A DNA stretch of 32,498 nt from Candidatus Woesearchaeota archaeon (GTDB lineage Archaea > Nanobdellota > Nanobdellia > Woesearchaeales > CG1-02-33-12), in the NCBI GenBank assembly GCA_017610275.1, contig JAFCCI010000004.1, forward strand, positions 1-32,498, in the 5' to 3' direction. Positions 24,249 through 31,764 of the stretch are shown here, piece after piece. Position 1 is the first letter of the stretch. Every line of letters starts with the position of its first letter. The translations under genes and the position numbers were made by a program. The notes beneath the pieces are model-generated. The model did no database searches. It saw nothing but the letters and a program-made list of their open reading frames with translations, and was not told the origin of the DNA.

Positions 24249-24266
24249 TATATAAATCTTTTGGTT
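24249..24266 (-). promoter_or_regulatory. BRE/TATA promoter of the tandem small-protein genes
   Basis: The minus strand reads AACCAAAAGA then TTTATATA (24256-24249), about 70-80 nt before the ATG at 24178, giving a leader of about 45 nt. The same AACCAAAAGATTTATATA occurs in the divergent promoter pair at 28739-28806. Confidence 0.55.
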
Positions 24267-24324
24267 TCGTTACCACTATAAAATAGAAAATAAATTTTTA
24301 ATAGAGGGTTAAGACAAGTACCTA

Positions 24325-24342
24325 AATTAAAACAAAAAAGAA
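24325..24342 (-). terminator. T-rich terminator after rpoK
   Basis: Directly after the rpoK stop the minus strand reads AATTCTTTTTTGTTTTAA, the oligo-T type of archaeal terminator. It would end the seven-gene operon that starts near 28740. Confidence 0.4.
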
Positions 24343-24573
24343 TTATTTCTTCTTTTCAGGCAGAGGCCGCTTAACAGTTATAGGCAAAACTCCTTTCTCA
24401 AACTCCATTTGTGATATCTTAACAGGATTGAAATGAATATCCTCAAGGTCAGTTTTACTTAGTTTAATAAGAAAAGGAGCGCCCATTGCAATCTGCAAGG
24501 CTCTTCCGCCAATCATCCTGGCTGTTTCATACTTTGTGTATTGTATTTCTTCATTAGATTTCTTAGCAGTCAT
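24343..24573 (-). CDS. rpoK: DNA-directed RNA polymerase subunit K (RpoK/Rpb6)
   Basis: The 76-residue product carries the family core TKYETARMIGGRALQIAMG followed by APFLI, which clamps the largest polymerase subunit (omega/Rpb6 equivalent). The size fits archaeal RpoK. The start is ATG 24573, since GGTG at 24580-24583 lies 6 nt upstream and overlaps the TAG stop of rrp42; the GTG at 24582 is part of that ribosome-binding site. It is the last gene of the exosome/proteasome operon, where many archaea instead have L37Ae and RpoP. Confidence 0.9.
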   Translation of the reverse strand: MTAKKSNEEIQYTKYETARMIGGRALQIAMGAPFLIKLSKTDLEDIHFNPVKISQMEFEKGVLPITVKRPLPEKKK

Positions 24574-24579
24574 GGTTCT

Positions 24580-24583
24580 CACC
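24580..24583 (-). promoter_or_regulatory. Shine-Dalgarno GGTG that decides the rpoK start
   Basis: GGTG overlaps the rrp42 stop (TAG then GTG) and lies 6 nt before ATG 24573, coupling the two genes. It rules out the GTG at 24582 as start. Confidence 0.6.
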
Positions 24584-25353
24584 TACAAAAACTTTTTCAG
24601 CTCTTTTGATTTTTCTATTCCTATTCCAACCATTTTGTCAATATCTTCTGCTGTCAGGGGCTTGTCCCCGCCTTTCTGCAAAGCACATAAAGTGCCATCT
24701 TCTTCAACCTCAACTGTCAGCCTGGATTCAACTTTTTCCTCTTCTTCATAGGTTGGGTCCACAATAAAATGGTTGTCAATTTTTATGACAGTGCAGCTAA
24801 CAGGCAGTTTTTTCAATGGCAGTGATTCCTTTGTTTTCTTTTTGTAATCAATAACTTTTCCATCATATGAAGGAAACTTTGCATCCTGCAAGGCAGCTAC
24901 AACTGCAAGTGCAGATGCATCAAAAAGATTTCCATCATCATTAATTGGACATACATCAATTATAACAGACCATACCTTTTCTCCTTTTTTGATGCACAAC
25001 TTTTTTGTGTCAATAGCACCTGACTCCCTAATACCTCGGTCAACAACCCTTGCAATTTCTATTGATTGTATTCCTGGCGGGCCTGGCTCAAAATCTGGAT
25101 TTGATAAAGGCAATAGCTCCACATTAATCATCATTGTTCCTTCATTAGGTGTGTCAGGGTATGGCTCCATAATACTCATTTTAACACCTGCAAGAACTTC
25201 TGTATCTCCAATACTAACCTTTGCAGATCCCTCAGCATTTCCTGAGAATCCCTTTTCAACCTTTATTGGCCTATATTCATCTAACTTTCTTCCATCAAAC
25301 CTTATCCCCTTTTCAAGAAAATTTAAAATATGATCTTTTTGTTCTCTGCTCAT
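24583..25353 (-). CDS. rrp42: exosome complex subunit Rrp42
   Basis: The 256-residue RNase PH-fold subunit is the non-catalytic partner of Rrp41 in the hexameric ring of the archaeal exosome (3'-5' RNA decay and tailing). Family marks are IRFDGRKLDEYRPI (17-30), EPGPPGIQSIEIARVVDRG in the middle, DVCPINDDGNLFDA, and the C-terminal part with LTVEVEEDG. GAGGT lies 6 nt before the ATG. The ATG overlaps the rrp41 stop (ATGA), so the two subunits are translationally coupled, as expected for a 1:1 complex. Confidence 0.95.
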   Translation of the reverse strand: MSREQKDHILNFLEKGIRFDGRKLDEYRPIKVEKGFSGNAEGSAKVSIGDTEVLAGVKMSIMEPYPDTPNEGTMMINVELLPLSNPDFEPGPPGIQSIEIARVVDRGIRESGAIDTKKLCIKKGEKVWSVIIDVCPINDDGNLFDASALAVVAALQDAKFPSYDGKVIDYKKKTKESLPLKKLPVSCTVIKIDNHFIVDPTYEEEEKVESRLTVEVEEDGTLCALQKGGDKPLTAEDIDKMVGIGIEKSKELKKFL

Positions 25354-26057
25354 TTTTTTACCTCATATTTCTTTTTTAAAGTATCTCTTTGTATCTTGTC
25401 TATCTCGCTGCAGGCTTTTTTTGCCATTTCAATAGCTTTTTTTAGGTCATCTCTTGAAAGATTTCCATCCATCTGCAATAAGGATATTTCGCCTGTTCTT
25501 GATATTACAGCCATAGGTATGTCTGCTACAGTTCCATCTTCATAGCTTTCCTCACTATAATCAATGTCAACAACAAGCTTGTCATCAACCCTTCCAATTG
25601 AAACTGCTGCTACCATATCTTTCATTGGAATGCCTGCATCTGCCAAAGCCATTGATGCTGCGCATATCCCTGCGCATCTTGTTCCGGCATCTGTTTGTGG
25701 TAATTCAATAAATACATCAACCACTGAATTTGGAAACTCAGTTAAGTCTACAACCGGCAAAATTGCCTTTTCTGTGACCATTGCTATTTCTTTTGCTCTC
25801 CTGTTTGCTCCCGGCCTTACCCTGTCTCCTACTGAGGAGAAAGGCATCATATTATAGTAACATCTTAATTTTCCTTCTTTTGGATTCTGCAGGAATTTTG
25901 GATGTATTTCCCTTGGTCCATAAACAGCAGCATATGCTACAGTTTTTCCCATTTTGAAGTAAGCAGAGCCGTCAGCCCTCTTTATTATGCCTGCTTTTGC
26001 CTCAGTAGGCCTTATTTCATCAAATTTTCTTCCATCGTTTCTTTTAGTGTAAGCCAT
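25350..26057 (-). CDS. rrp41: exosome complex catalytic subunit Rrp41
   Basis: The 235-residue RNase PH-fold phosphorolytic subunit carries NDGRKFDEIRP near the start, RPGANRRAKE (81-90) for RNA and phosphate contacts, and TDAGTRCAGICAAS (122-135). The acidic pair ED (173-174) is followed by Asp179 (TVADIPMAV), in the region of the catalytic aspartate. AAGGTG lies 6 nt before the ATG. It directly abuts rrp4 and overlaps rrp42 by 4 nt. It degrades RNA 3'-5' with phosphate, or adds tails with NDPs, in the cytoplasm. Confidence 0.96.
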   Translation of the reverse strand: MAYTKRNDGRKFDEIRPTEAKAGIIKRADGSAYFKMGKTVAYAAVYGPREIHPKFLQNPKEGKLRCYYNMMPFSSVGDRVRPGANRRAKEIAMVTEKAILPVVDLTEFPNSVVDVFIELPQTDAGTRCAGICAASMALADAGIPMKDMVAAVSIGRVDDKLVVDIDYSEESYEDGTVADIPMAVISRTGEISLLQMDGNLSRDDLKKAIEMAKKACSEIDKIQRDTLKKKYEVKK

Positions 26058-26768
26058 TTATTCCACCTTTTCAATACTAATCTTCTTGTTAGTCTTCTTT
26101 TCTAAGAATGTTTTAATCCTTTCAGTAAGGCCGCTTATATGTGCCTCCTTTTCTATCATCTTTATTGTATTTACAACAATTATCTCATTTTCTGGCTGGC
26201 CATAGATCCAGATAACTCCATTCTGCCCAACAATTATGTTGCATTCAGTTGCATTTTTTATCATGCTGACCATTGAACCCCTTTTTCCTATAATCCTTGG
26301 AACCTTATTAGGATTAACATTTATTATCCTTCCTCCAGTGAGTTTCCTTAAGCTTGGGTTTTTCATTGATACATCAATTAATTTTTGGGATGTAACTTTC
26401 ACTATGCTTGTGGTAATATAATCCCCAATGTCATAATATTTAGTTAAATCTGCATCCCTTCTTATAAATTCTTTTGCTTCCTTAACTGAAAGCATTGCTG
26501 AATAAGAAGAGTTTATATCAAATGTCCAGCCACTCATTAATATGTTTGTAACCTTTGCAATAATTGTATCCCCTGCTTTTGGTATGTACCTTCCAGACAG
26601 GCGAAGTATTTTTATTAATCTTCCTTCAATATGTATTAGTCCCATTCTCGAAGCTAGTATTTTATCTTTGTCCCTGAATGTTCCTTCAGCAGGAAGGAAA
26701 TCCATTCCTTCTGCAAGCTCTTCACCAGGAGTTACTATTGTTTTGTCTTCTACTAATAATTTTCCCAT
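26058..26768 (-). CDS. rrp4: exosome RNA-binding cap subunit Rrp4
   Basis: The 236-residue protein has an N-terminal domain with VTPGEELAEG (12-21), a central S1 domain (about 60-130: GRYIPKAGDTIIAKV, WTFDINSS) and a C-terminal KH domain with RIIGKRGSM (160-168). It caps the Rrp41-Rrp42 ring and feeds RNA into it. GGTG lies 5 nt before the ATG. Its stop abuts the rrp41 start, and the SBDS gene lies 16 nt upstream. Confidence 0.95.
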   Translation of the reverse strand: MGKLLVEDKTIVTPGEELAEGMDFLPAEGTFRDKDKILASRMGLIHIEGRLIKILRLSGRYIPKAGDTIIAKVTNILMSGWTFDINSSYSAMLSVKEAKEFIRRDADLTKYYDIGDYITTSIVKVTSQKLIDVSMKNPSLRKLTGGRIINVNPNKVPRIIGKRGSMVSMIKNATECNIIVGQNGVIWIYGQPENEIIVVNTIKMIEKEAHISGLTERIKTFLEKKTNKKISIEKVE

Positions 26769-26784
26769 TTTTTCACCTTGTTGT

Positions 26785-27510
26785 TTATTTTGTCCTTAAT
26801 ATTTTTGTTTCAATCTCACCGTGAGTCATGCTGTTTAATTTGTCAAAGAAATCCTGTTTTAATCCAGCAGGCATCTCAACAACACATTTCCATGAACCAT
26901 CATTAAGCCATTCGTCCTTGATTATCTTTGAAAAACTCTTCACAACAGAATACATTTTTGCAGCATGAGTTGCAGGAATTTTTATTTCAATTTCGTCAAT
27001 TTCAAACTTTATTGGTAAAATAACCCTTAGTTTTTTTAATATCTCGTCTATCTGCTTTTCCTGGGGTTTAAATTCATCAATATGAACCTTTGCTTCCTCA
27101 AATGCATTTTCTATCCTTGTTATTGGATGAGGCAACCCTGTCTTGGGATCAATTCCATTGACATGTATGAAATTTATGATTTGTTTCTTTTTCTCATCCC
27201 GTAATTTCTGTTTGTATTCAGCTGTTAGCTGTATCTCACCTTCTTTTATTATGATTTTTGCAATTTCTTTTGAATCAATAGTATTAAATATTTCTTTCAT
27301 TCTGTTTTCAGATGCAAGCAATCCCTTTTTTGCATCAGCAAATATCTTCTCATTTATGGTTGCATCTTCTATGGCTATGTCTTTTCCCTGCTTGAATGCT
27401 ATTGCATTATCTGAGTTTATGACAACCTCAAAGTTTTCTCCACTTTTTTTTAATTTTGCAAGATTAACAGAGAATCTTTCCTTGTCATATGTTTGTTGCC
27501 CTTGAGCCAT
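26785..27510 (-). CDS. ribosome maturation protein SBDS homologue
   Basis: This 241-residue protein has the three-domain SBDS layout. The N-terminal FYSH domain (about 1-95) contains RFSVNLAKLKKSGENFEVV. A helical domain (about 100-170) contains FIHVNGIDPKTGLPHP then TRIENA, and a ferredoxin-like C-terminal domain (about 171-241) follows. It helps release the anti-association factor aIF6 from the large subunit. GGTG lies 8 nt before the ATG. It sits between psmA and rrp4, its usual archaeal location. Confidence 0.94.
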   Translation of the reverse strand: MAQGQQTYDKERFSVNLAKLKKSGENFEVVINSDNAIAFKQGKDIAIEDATINEKIFADAKKGLLASENRMKEIFNTIDSKEIAKIIIKEGEIQLTAEYKQKLRDEKKKQIINFIHVNGIDPKTGLPHPITRIENAFEEAKVHIDEFKPQEKQIDEILKKLRVILPIKFEIDEIEIKIPATHAAKMYSVVKSFSKIIKDEWLNDGSWKCVVEMPAGLKQDFFDKLNSMTHGEIETKILRTK

Positions 27511-27522
27511 TTTAAAAACACC

Positions 27523-28257
27523 TTATTTCTTTGATTTATATTCATTAAATATTTTTTCTATCTGAGCTGTTGTCATCTTCCTGAATTTTTTTTCATCTGT
27601 TTTTATATAAGCAGCATCTATTCTGCTTGCATTAAATTCTTTGCCCAAAACCTTGCAAAAAGTAGAAACTATAAGCTTAAATGCTTCATCAATGGTTATT
27701 GAATCTTTATATTTTTTATGCAATATTTCCTCGATTTCCGGCTCTTTCTCACCAATAGATGTTGCCTTGTACTGGAAGAAAATTCCTGTTGGGTCTGTCT
27801 CAAAAAGCTTTGGGGTTCCATTGTCAATGCCTGCTACAAGAATCGAAACGCCAAAAGGCCTTAGCCCTGCCTGCTGCGTGCATACCTGTTTTAGGTTGCA
27901 GATATCCTTTACAACAGTTAATGTATCTATTGGGCTGTCATATGTAACCTTATGCTGCTGAGCTTTCAGTTGAGCCATCTCAATCAGCACTCTTGCATCA
28001 GACAATATGCCTGCTGCGGTTGCAACAATGTGTTCATCAACCTTGAATATTTTTTCTATTGCTTCTGAAACTACAAGTGGGTCAACTATTCTTTTGTCTG
28101 TAACCAGTAAGACACCATCTTTACATACAATCCCAACAGCTGTTGAGCCCTGCCTGACTGTTTTCTTTGCATATTCAACCTGCAATAGCCTGCCGTCTGG
28201 GCTAAACATTGCAATTGACCTATCATAACCCATCATTTGATGCTGCATTTGTTCCAT
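27523..28257 (-). CDS. psmA: 20S proteasome alpha subunit
   Basis: This 244-residue protein begins, after a short Gln/Met-rich head, with the alpha-type signature YDRSIAMFSPDGRLLQVEYA then KKTVRQGSTAVG. The N-terminal helix H0 is characteristic of alpha rings that gate the protease. RPFGVSILVAGID is the typical central strand region, and the C-terminus is Lys-rich (NEYKSKK). It forms the non-catalytic outer rings; the beta subunit is not in this window. GAGGT lies 6 nt before the ATG. Confidence 0.96.
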   Translation of the reverse strand: MEQMQHQMMGYDRSIAMFSPDGRLLQVEYAKKTVRQGSTAVGIVCKDGVLLVTDKRIVDPLVVSEAIEKIFKVDEHIVATAAGILSDARVLIEMAQLKAQQHKVTYDSPIDTLTVVKDICNLKQVCTQQAGLRPFGVSILVAGIDNGTPKLFETDPTGIFFQYKATSIGEKEPEIEEILHKKYKDSITIDEAFKLIVSTFCKVLGKEFNASRIDAAYIKTDEKKFRKMTTAQIEKIFNEYKSKK

Positions 28258-28273
28258 TTTAATACCTCATTTA

Positions 28274-28660
28274 TTACATAGCAAGATATTTTTTATCTGC
28301 TTTATTTATCATTCCTGAAACACCAACACTTTTTATAATTATCTGCTGTCTTTTAAAACTCTTTATTAATGTTAGCGCTGTTTTCAGATTGTCAGTATAT
28401 TTATTATTTACTTTTATCATGCCCTTTTGTTTTTTTTGGCTCCATTTGTCTGGCAAAACCCAGATTCCTGCTTTTGCTGTTTCAACTTCGCCTAAAAAGC
28501 TAAGTGAAGACTGCCAAATAAGGTTTGAAACATCTGAAAAAGATTTTATGTCCTTTTTAGAGATAATCTCAAATACCAAATATCTTTTTTTCTCTCTTAA
28601 GCTTGGTAGGACAGGTTTAATTTTCTTTGCCAATAAGCATCGCCCCAATAAATTTTTCAT
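28274..28660 (-). CDS. rnp2: RNase P protein component 2 (Pop5/Rpp14 family)
   Basis: The product has about 128 residues. LPSLREKKRYLVFEIIS is the hallmark N-terminal strand of archaeal Pop5, which binds the RNase P RNA with Rpp30. Further on come WVLPDKWSQKKQKGMIKVNNKY and ALTLIKSFKRQQIIIKSVGVSG, listed as separate family-like segments, ending the ferredoxin-like fold. ATG 28660 gives a normal family length. The frame is open to a TTG at 28720, about 26 nt from the TATA box, which would add 20 Cys/Lys-rich residues as a leaderless product; I cannot decide. It is the first gene of the operon, 16 nt before psmA. Confidence 0.88.
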   Translation of the reverse strand: MKNLLGRCLLAKKIKPVLPSLREKKRYLVFEIISKKDIKSFSDVSNLIWQSSLSFLGEVETAKAGIWVLPDKWSQKKQKGMIKVNNKYTDNLKTALTLIKSFKRQQIIIKSVGVSGMINKADKKYLAM

Positions 28661-28738
28661 AGAAAATTTTTCATAGAGAAAACAATTCTTTTTGCATTCG
28701 TCTTTCCTTTTCTCTAACAATAGAGAATAAATTTATTA

Positions 28739-28806
28739 TATATAAATCTTTGGTTTTTTAATAATTATTTACTTATTAGTAGTTAAAAAACCAAAAGATT
28801 TATATA
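28739..28806. promoter_or_regulatory. inverted-repeat divergent promoters (rnp2 operon and 28832 gene)
   Basis: The left arm (28739-28761) and right arm (28783-28806) are reverse complements except for one base, separated by 21 nt. Each arm contains TTAAAAAACCAAA, an A/G stretch and TTTATATA. The right TATA (28799-28806) lies 33 nt before ATG 28832 (leaderless). The left TATA (28746-28739) drives the exosome/proteasome operon. Confidence 0.65.
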
Positions 28807-28831
28807 CATCTTGTTATAATATAATCATATT

Positions 28832-29344
28832 ATGAAAAAACCAAATGTATCGGCAGCATATTTACATAGAGTGTATAGTAGTGATGAGCATCTTATTAAT
28901 TGTGCTTACTCTGGGTTGTTTGATGTTCCTTTAGATGATTTTTACCATGTTCTTGGTTTAGATGATGTAATGACTTTTGGAGCAGCATCATACAAAATCA
29001 AAAAATCCCATACTCACAATTCTTTTGTAAAATTTATGGAGTCAAAAAATATTTATGAAATATTTAAGGAAATTAATAAATCTCCTATTAATAATTATAA
29101 AAATGTTTTTCACTGGCTGAATAGCATAAAAAAACTAAAAAAAAGTGCAGATATTATTAAAGATAAACAATTAAATCCTTTCAGGGGGCAAAAGAACCTT
29201 GAAGCCAGGCTTAATCTGGTTAATCCAAAATCAGTGGAAGAATTCAAGCAGAACTTAGTAAAAAGAACACATAGGGACAGTTATCCAGCTCCTTGTAATG
29301 TTTACACAGAGATTGCAAAAATTATTAATAATTATAATCAATAA
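28832..29344 (+). CDS. hypothetical protein with a leaderless start
   Basis: The 170-residue soluble protein is basic and rich in Lys, Asn and His, with no signal peptide, membrane helix or Cys motif. It looks largely alpha-helical, with a central run FHWLNSIKKLKKSADIIKDK and a C-terminal FKQNLVKRTHRDSYPAPCN. It is transcribed away from the rnp2 operon from the mirrored promoter and ends 33 nt from the convergent phosphomutase gene. The strong promoter and long open frame support a real gene. I do not recognise the family; possible control or RNA-related roles are only guesses from its neighbour. Confidence 0.6.
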   Translation: MKKPNVSAAYLHRVYSSDEHLINCAYSGLFDVPLDDFYHVLGLDDVMTFGAASYKIKKSHTHNSFVKFMESKNIYEIFKEINKSPINNYKNVFHWLNSIKKLKKSADIIKDKQLNPFRGQKNLEARLNLVNPKSVEEFKQNLVKRTHRDSYPAPCNVYTEIAKIINNYNQ

Positions 29345-29377
29345 AATAATCTAAAAAATTAAATTATTACCATAAAA

Positions 29378-30706
29378 CTAAGACCTAATTATTTCTAATA
29401 CCTTATCCCGCATTTCTTCCATCTTTTCTTTTGTTCTGGCCTCTAGATTAAGTCTTATTAATGGCTCTGTGTTTGAGGGCCGAACATTGAAATGCCAGTC
29501 ATCATAGTCAACTGATACTCCGTCCATGTGATAGATTTTTCCGTCGCTGAATTCCTGCTCAAGTTTTTTTAGCACAGCTTCTTTATCTTTTACCTTTGAG
29601 TTTATCTCTCCGCTGATGAAATAGTTTTCTGTTGGTTTTAGTATTTCTGAGAAAGGCTTGTTTTTTATGGAAATTAATTCAATCATCTGCAATGCAGGTA
29701 TCATTCCATTATCTGTGTAAAAATCATTATGTTTATAATAATAATGGCCTGTAACCTCACCTGCAAAGATGCCATCTTCTTCTCTCATGTACTGCTTAAA
29801 GAATGAATGGCCAACCCTGCACATCCTTGACCTGCCGTTATTTTCCTCAATCATGTCCTTCACAAACCAGCTTGCTCTCAGGTCATATAGTATCATTGCA
29901 TTTGGATGCTTTTTCAGCATGCTTTCAGCGAAAAGACCTGTTATGAAATCACCCTGTAAAAATTTTCCATTGTTACTAATGAAAAAACACCTGTCTGCAT
30001 CGCCGTCCCATGTTATCCCTAAGTCAGCTTTTTCCTCAATAACCTTTTTCATAATATCCTGCCTGTTTTCTAAAATCAATGGATTGGATTGGTGGTTTGG
30101 AAAAGAGCCGTCAAGCTCAAAATACATTGGAATTATTTCAATATTTGTTTTTTCAAATATTTTTGGCGCTATCATCCCAGCCATTCCATTTGAGGCGTCC
30201 ATAACAACCTTTAATGGCTTTATATTTTTTAAATTAACAAAGCTTAAGACAAAATCAGCATAATCTTCAAGAATATCTTTTTTTATTATCCTGCCTTTTT
30301 CAGCCTGCTTGAAATCATTTTTTTCAACTAATTTTTCTATTTCTTTTATTCCTGTATCCTCGCTTATGGGTATTGCCTTTTCTCTTGTAAATTTAATCCC
30401 ATTCCATTCTTTAGGATTGTGAGATGCAGTTACCATAAGGCCAGAATCAAAGTTATAGTTTGCGACAGCAAAATAAAGCATTGGTGTTGTTGAAAGACCA
30501 ATATCAATAACATCAGCCCCTTGGTCTGTTATTCCATCTGCTAATGCTTTGAACAATGAATCAGAGCTTAACCTCATATCCCTTCCAATAACAACATTTT
30601 TGCACTTTAAGAATTCAACAAGGGCTCTTCCAATTTTGTAAGCTATTTTTTCATTTATCTGTTCAGGATAAATACCCCTTATATCATATGCCTTGAATAT
30701 GCTCAT
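29378..30706 (-). CDS. phosphomannomutase/phosphoglucomutase
   Basis: The 442-residue alpha-D-phosphohexomutase has all four signature sites: the phosphoserine loop TASHNP (Ser95), the Mg-binding DGDADR (Asp234, Asp236, Asp238), the sugar-binding GEVTGH (about 316-321), and the phosphate-binding RPSNTEP near residue 412. It interconverts hexose 6- and 1-phosphates, feeding nucleotide-sugar synthesis. GGTG lies 5 nt before the ATG. It follows the nucleotidyltransferase gene by 29 nt on the same strand, so both are probably one operon supplying precursors to the glycan genes. Glucose versus mannose preference is not clear. Confidence 0.92.
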   Translation of the reverse strand: MSIFKAYDIRGIYPEQINEKIAYKIGRALVEFLKCKNVVIGRDMRLSSDSLFKALADGITDQGADVIDIGLSTTPMLYFAVANYNFDSGLMVTASHNPKEWNGIKFTREKAIPISEDTGIKEIEKLVEKNDFKQAEKGRIIKKDILEDYADFVLSFVNLKNIKPLKVVMDASNGMAGMIAPKIFEKTNIEIIPMYFELDGSFPNHQSNPLILENRQDIMKKVIEEKADLGITWDGDADRCFFISNNGKFLQGDFITGLFAESMLKKHPNAMILYDLRASWFVKDMIEENNGRSRMCRVGHSFFKQYMREEDGIFAGEVTGHYYYKHNDFYTDNGMIPALQMIELISIKNKPFSEILKPTENYFISGEINSKVKDKEAVLKKLEQEFSDGKIYHMDGVSVDYDDWHFNVRPSNTEPLIRLNLEARTKEKMEEMRDKVLEIIRS

Positions 30707-30735
30707 ACTATCACCTTTTTATATGTAGAATAATT

Positions 30736-31572
30736 CTATTTTATATCTTTCCATTCTTTTAGAGCTTTTTCATATCTCTCTATGTTTCCTGTGTCAAACC
30801 ACTGTCCGCTGAATGGGTATCCAAAAAGCCTTCCCATGTTTGCTAGTTTTGGAAAAACATCTTTTTCAAGCATTGTAAATCCCCTTGGTATCATATCGAT
30901 GACCTCTGGCTCCATTATGTAAAAACCAGAATTTATGAGTTTAGATGGTGCTTCCTCCTTTTTTGGCTTTTCAACAAATTCAAGAATTTTTGAGCCTGAG
31001 AGTCTTGCAACACCATATTTGCTTGGATCTTCAACAGTGGTTAGTGCAATTGTTACAAGTGCATTGCTTTCTTTATGTAACTGATACATTTCTTCTATAT
31101 TAATGTCTTTTAATTCATCTCCGTTTGAGACAATAAATGTTTCAGTAAGCATATTTTTTCCCAACTTTAATGGACCTGCTGTGCCCAAAGGCTCGTTTTC
31201 CTCTATGTAACTTAGCTTTATTCCAAATTTAATTCCATCAGTGAAATGTTCCTCAATCTTTTCCTTCATATGACCAACGGCCATTATAATATTTCTTATA
31301 TCATACTTCTTGAGCAAGTCAAAGAGATGCTCTGTGAGTGTTTTTCCATGCACAGGTATTAAGGCCTTGGGTATTTCGTATGTTATTGGCCTAAGTCTTG
31401 TTCCCTTTCCTCCTGCAAGTATAACAGCCTTTCTTGGAACATTTGCGCCAAGCGCTTTCATTATAAGAAGCTCTACTGCATGAGACCTGTTTTTAATTTT
31501 AAATCCATTTACTCCAGAATCCACTTTTTTCAGAATATTTGAGTCAAGTGTTAGTGTTACCCTTTCTTTCAT
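30736..31572 (-). CDS. ribbon-helix-helix domain fused to sugar-phosphate nucleotidyltransferase
   Basis: This 278-residue fusion has an N-terminal CopG/Arc-like ribbon-helix-helix at 1-42: strand RVTLTLD, helix SNILKKV, turn, then NRSHAVELLIMKAL. A GT-A nucleotidyltransferase follows from about 47: LAGGKGTRLRP (52-62), PKAL (68-71), VSNGDELKD metal site, FVEKP and INSGFYI. The enzyme part resembles archaeal mannose-1-P guanylyl- or glucose-1-P thymidylyl/uridylyltransferases, making NDP-sugars. The ATG at 31572 lies 30 nt from a TATA box with no Shine-Dalgarno, so the leaderless message starts exactly at the DNA-binding domain and the fusion is not a mis-set start. It may bind its own promoter in response to sugar ligand (inference). 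Confidence 0.88.
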   Translation of the reverse strand: MKERVTLTLDSNILKKVDSGVNGFKIKNRSHAVELLIMKALGANVPRKAVILAGGKGTRLRPITYEIPKALIPVHGKTLTEHLFDLLKKYDIRNIIMAVGHMKEKIEEHFTDGIKFGIKLSYIEENEPLGTAGPLKLGKNMLTETFIVSNGDELKDINIEEMYQLHKESNALVTIALTTVEDPSKYGVARLSGSKILEFVEKPKKEEAPSKLINSGFYIMEPEVIDMIPRGFTMLEKDVFPKLANMGRLFGYPFSGQWFDTGNIERYEKALKEWKDIK

Positions 31573-31594
31573 GTTTTTTTCAAAATTAAGGTTA

Positions 31595-31602
31595 TATTTA
31601 AA
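31595..31602 (-). promoter_or_regulatory. TATA box of the RHH-nucleotidyltransferase operon
   Basis: The minus strand reads AAACAAAAGC then TTTAAATA, beginning 30 nt before ATG 31572. The spacing implies a leaderless transcript. Confidence 0.55.
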
Positions 31603-31711
31603 GCTTTTGTTTTATATGATAAAGTATGATAAGTTAATAAGAATTAATATTTGATAATACTAATTTAATTTAAATAACTGTTTACAATCTACAAAATTCA
31701 AAATAGAAAGA

Positions 31712-31719
31712 TTTAAATA
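31712..31719 (+). promoter_or_regulatory. BRE/TATA promoter and ribosome-binding site of the right-edge gene
   Basis: TAGAAAGA followed by TTTAAATA (31712-31719) lies 53 nt before ATG 31765. GAGGTG at 31751-31756 is an almost perfect Shine-Dalgarno 8 nt before the ATG, so this message has a short leader. Confidence 0.55.
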
Positions 31720-31764
31720 TTAGAAGTGTTACCCTATAGTAATAACAAATGAGGTGTTTTAATC

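Noticed and set aside
24989-25857. Long plus-strand open frames opposite rrp41 and rrp42
   Set aside because: They are antisense to well-conserved exosome genes, rich in Ser/Pro/Ile as expected for reverse-complement frames, and have no promoter or ribosome-binding site.
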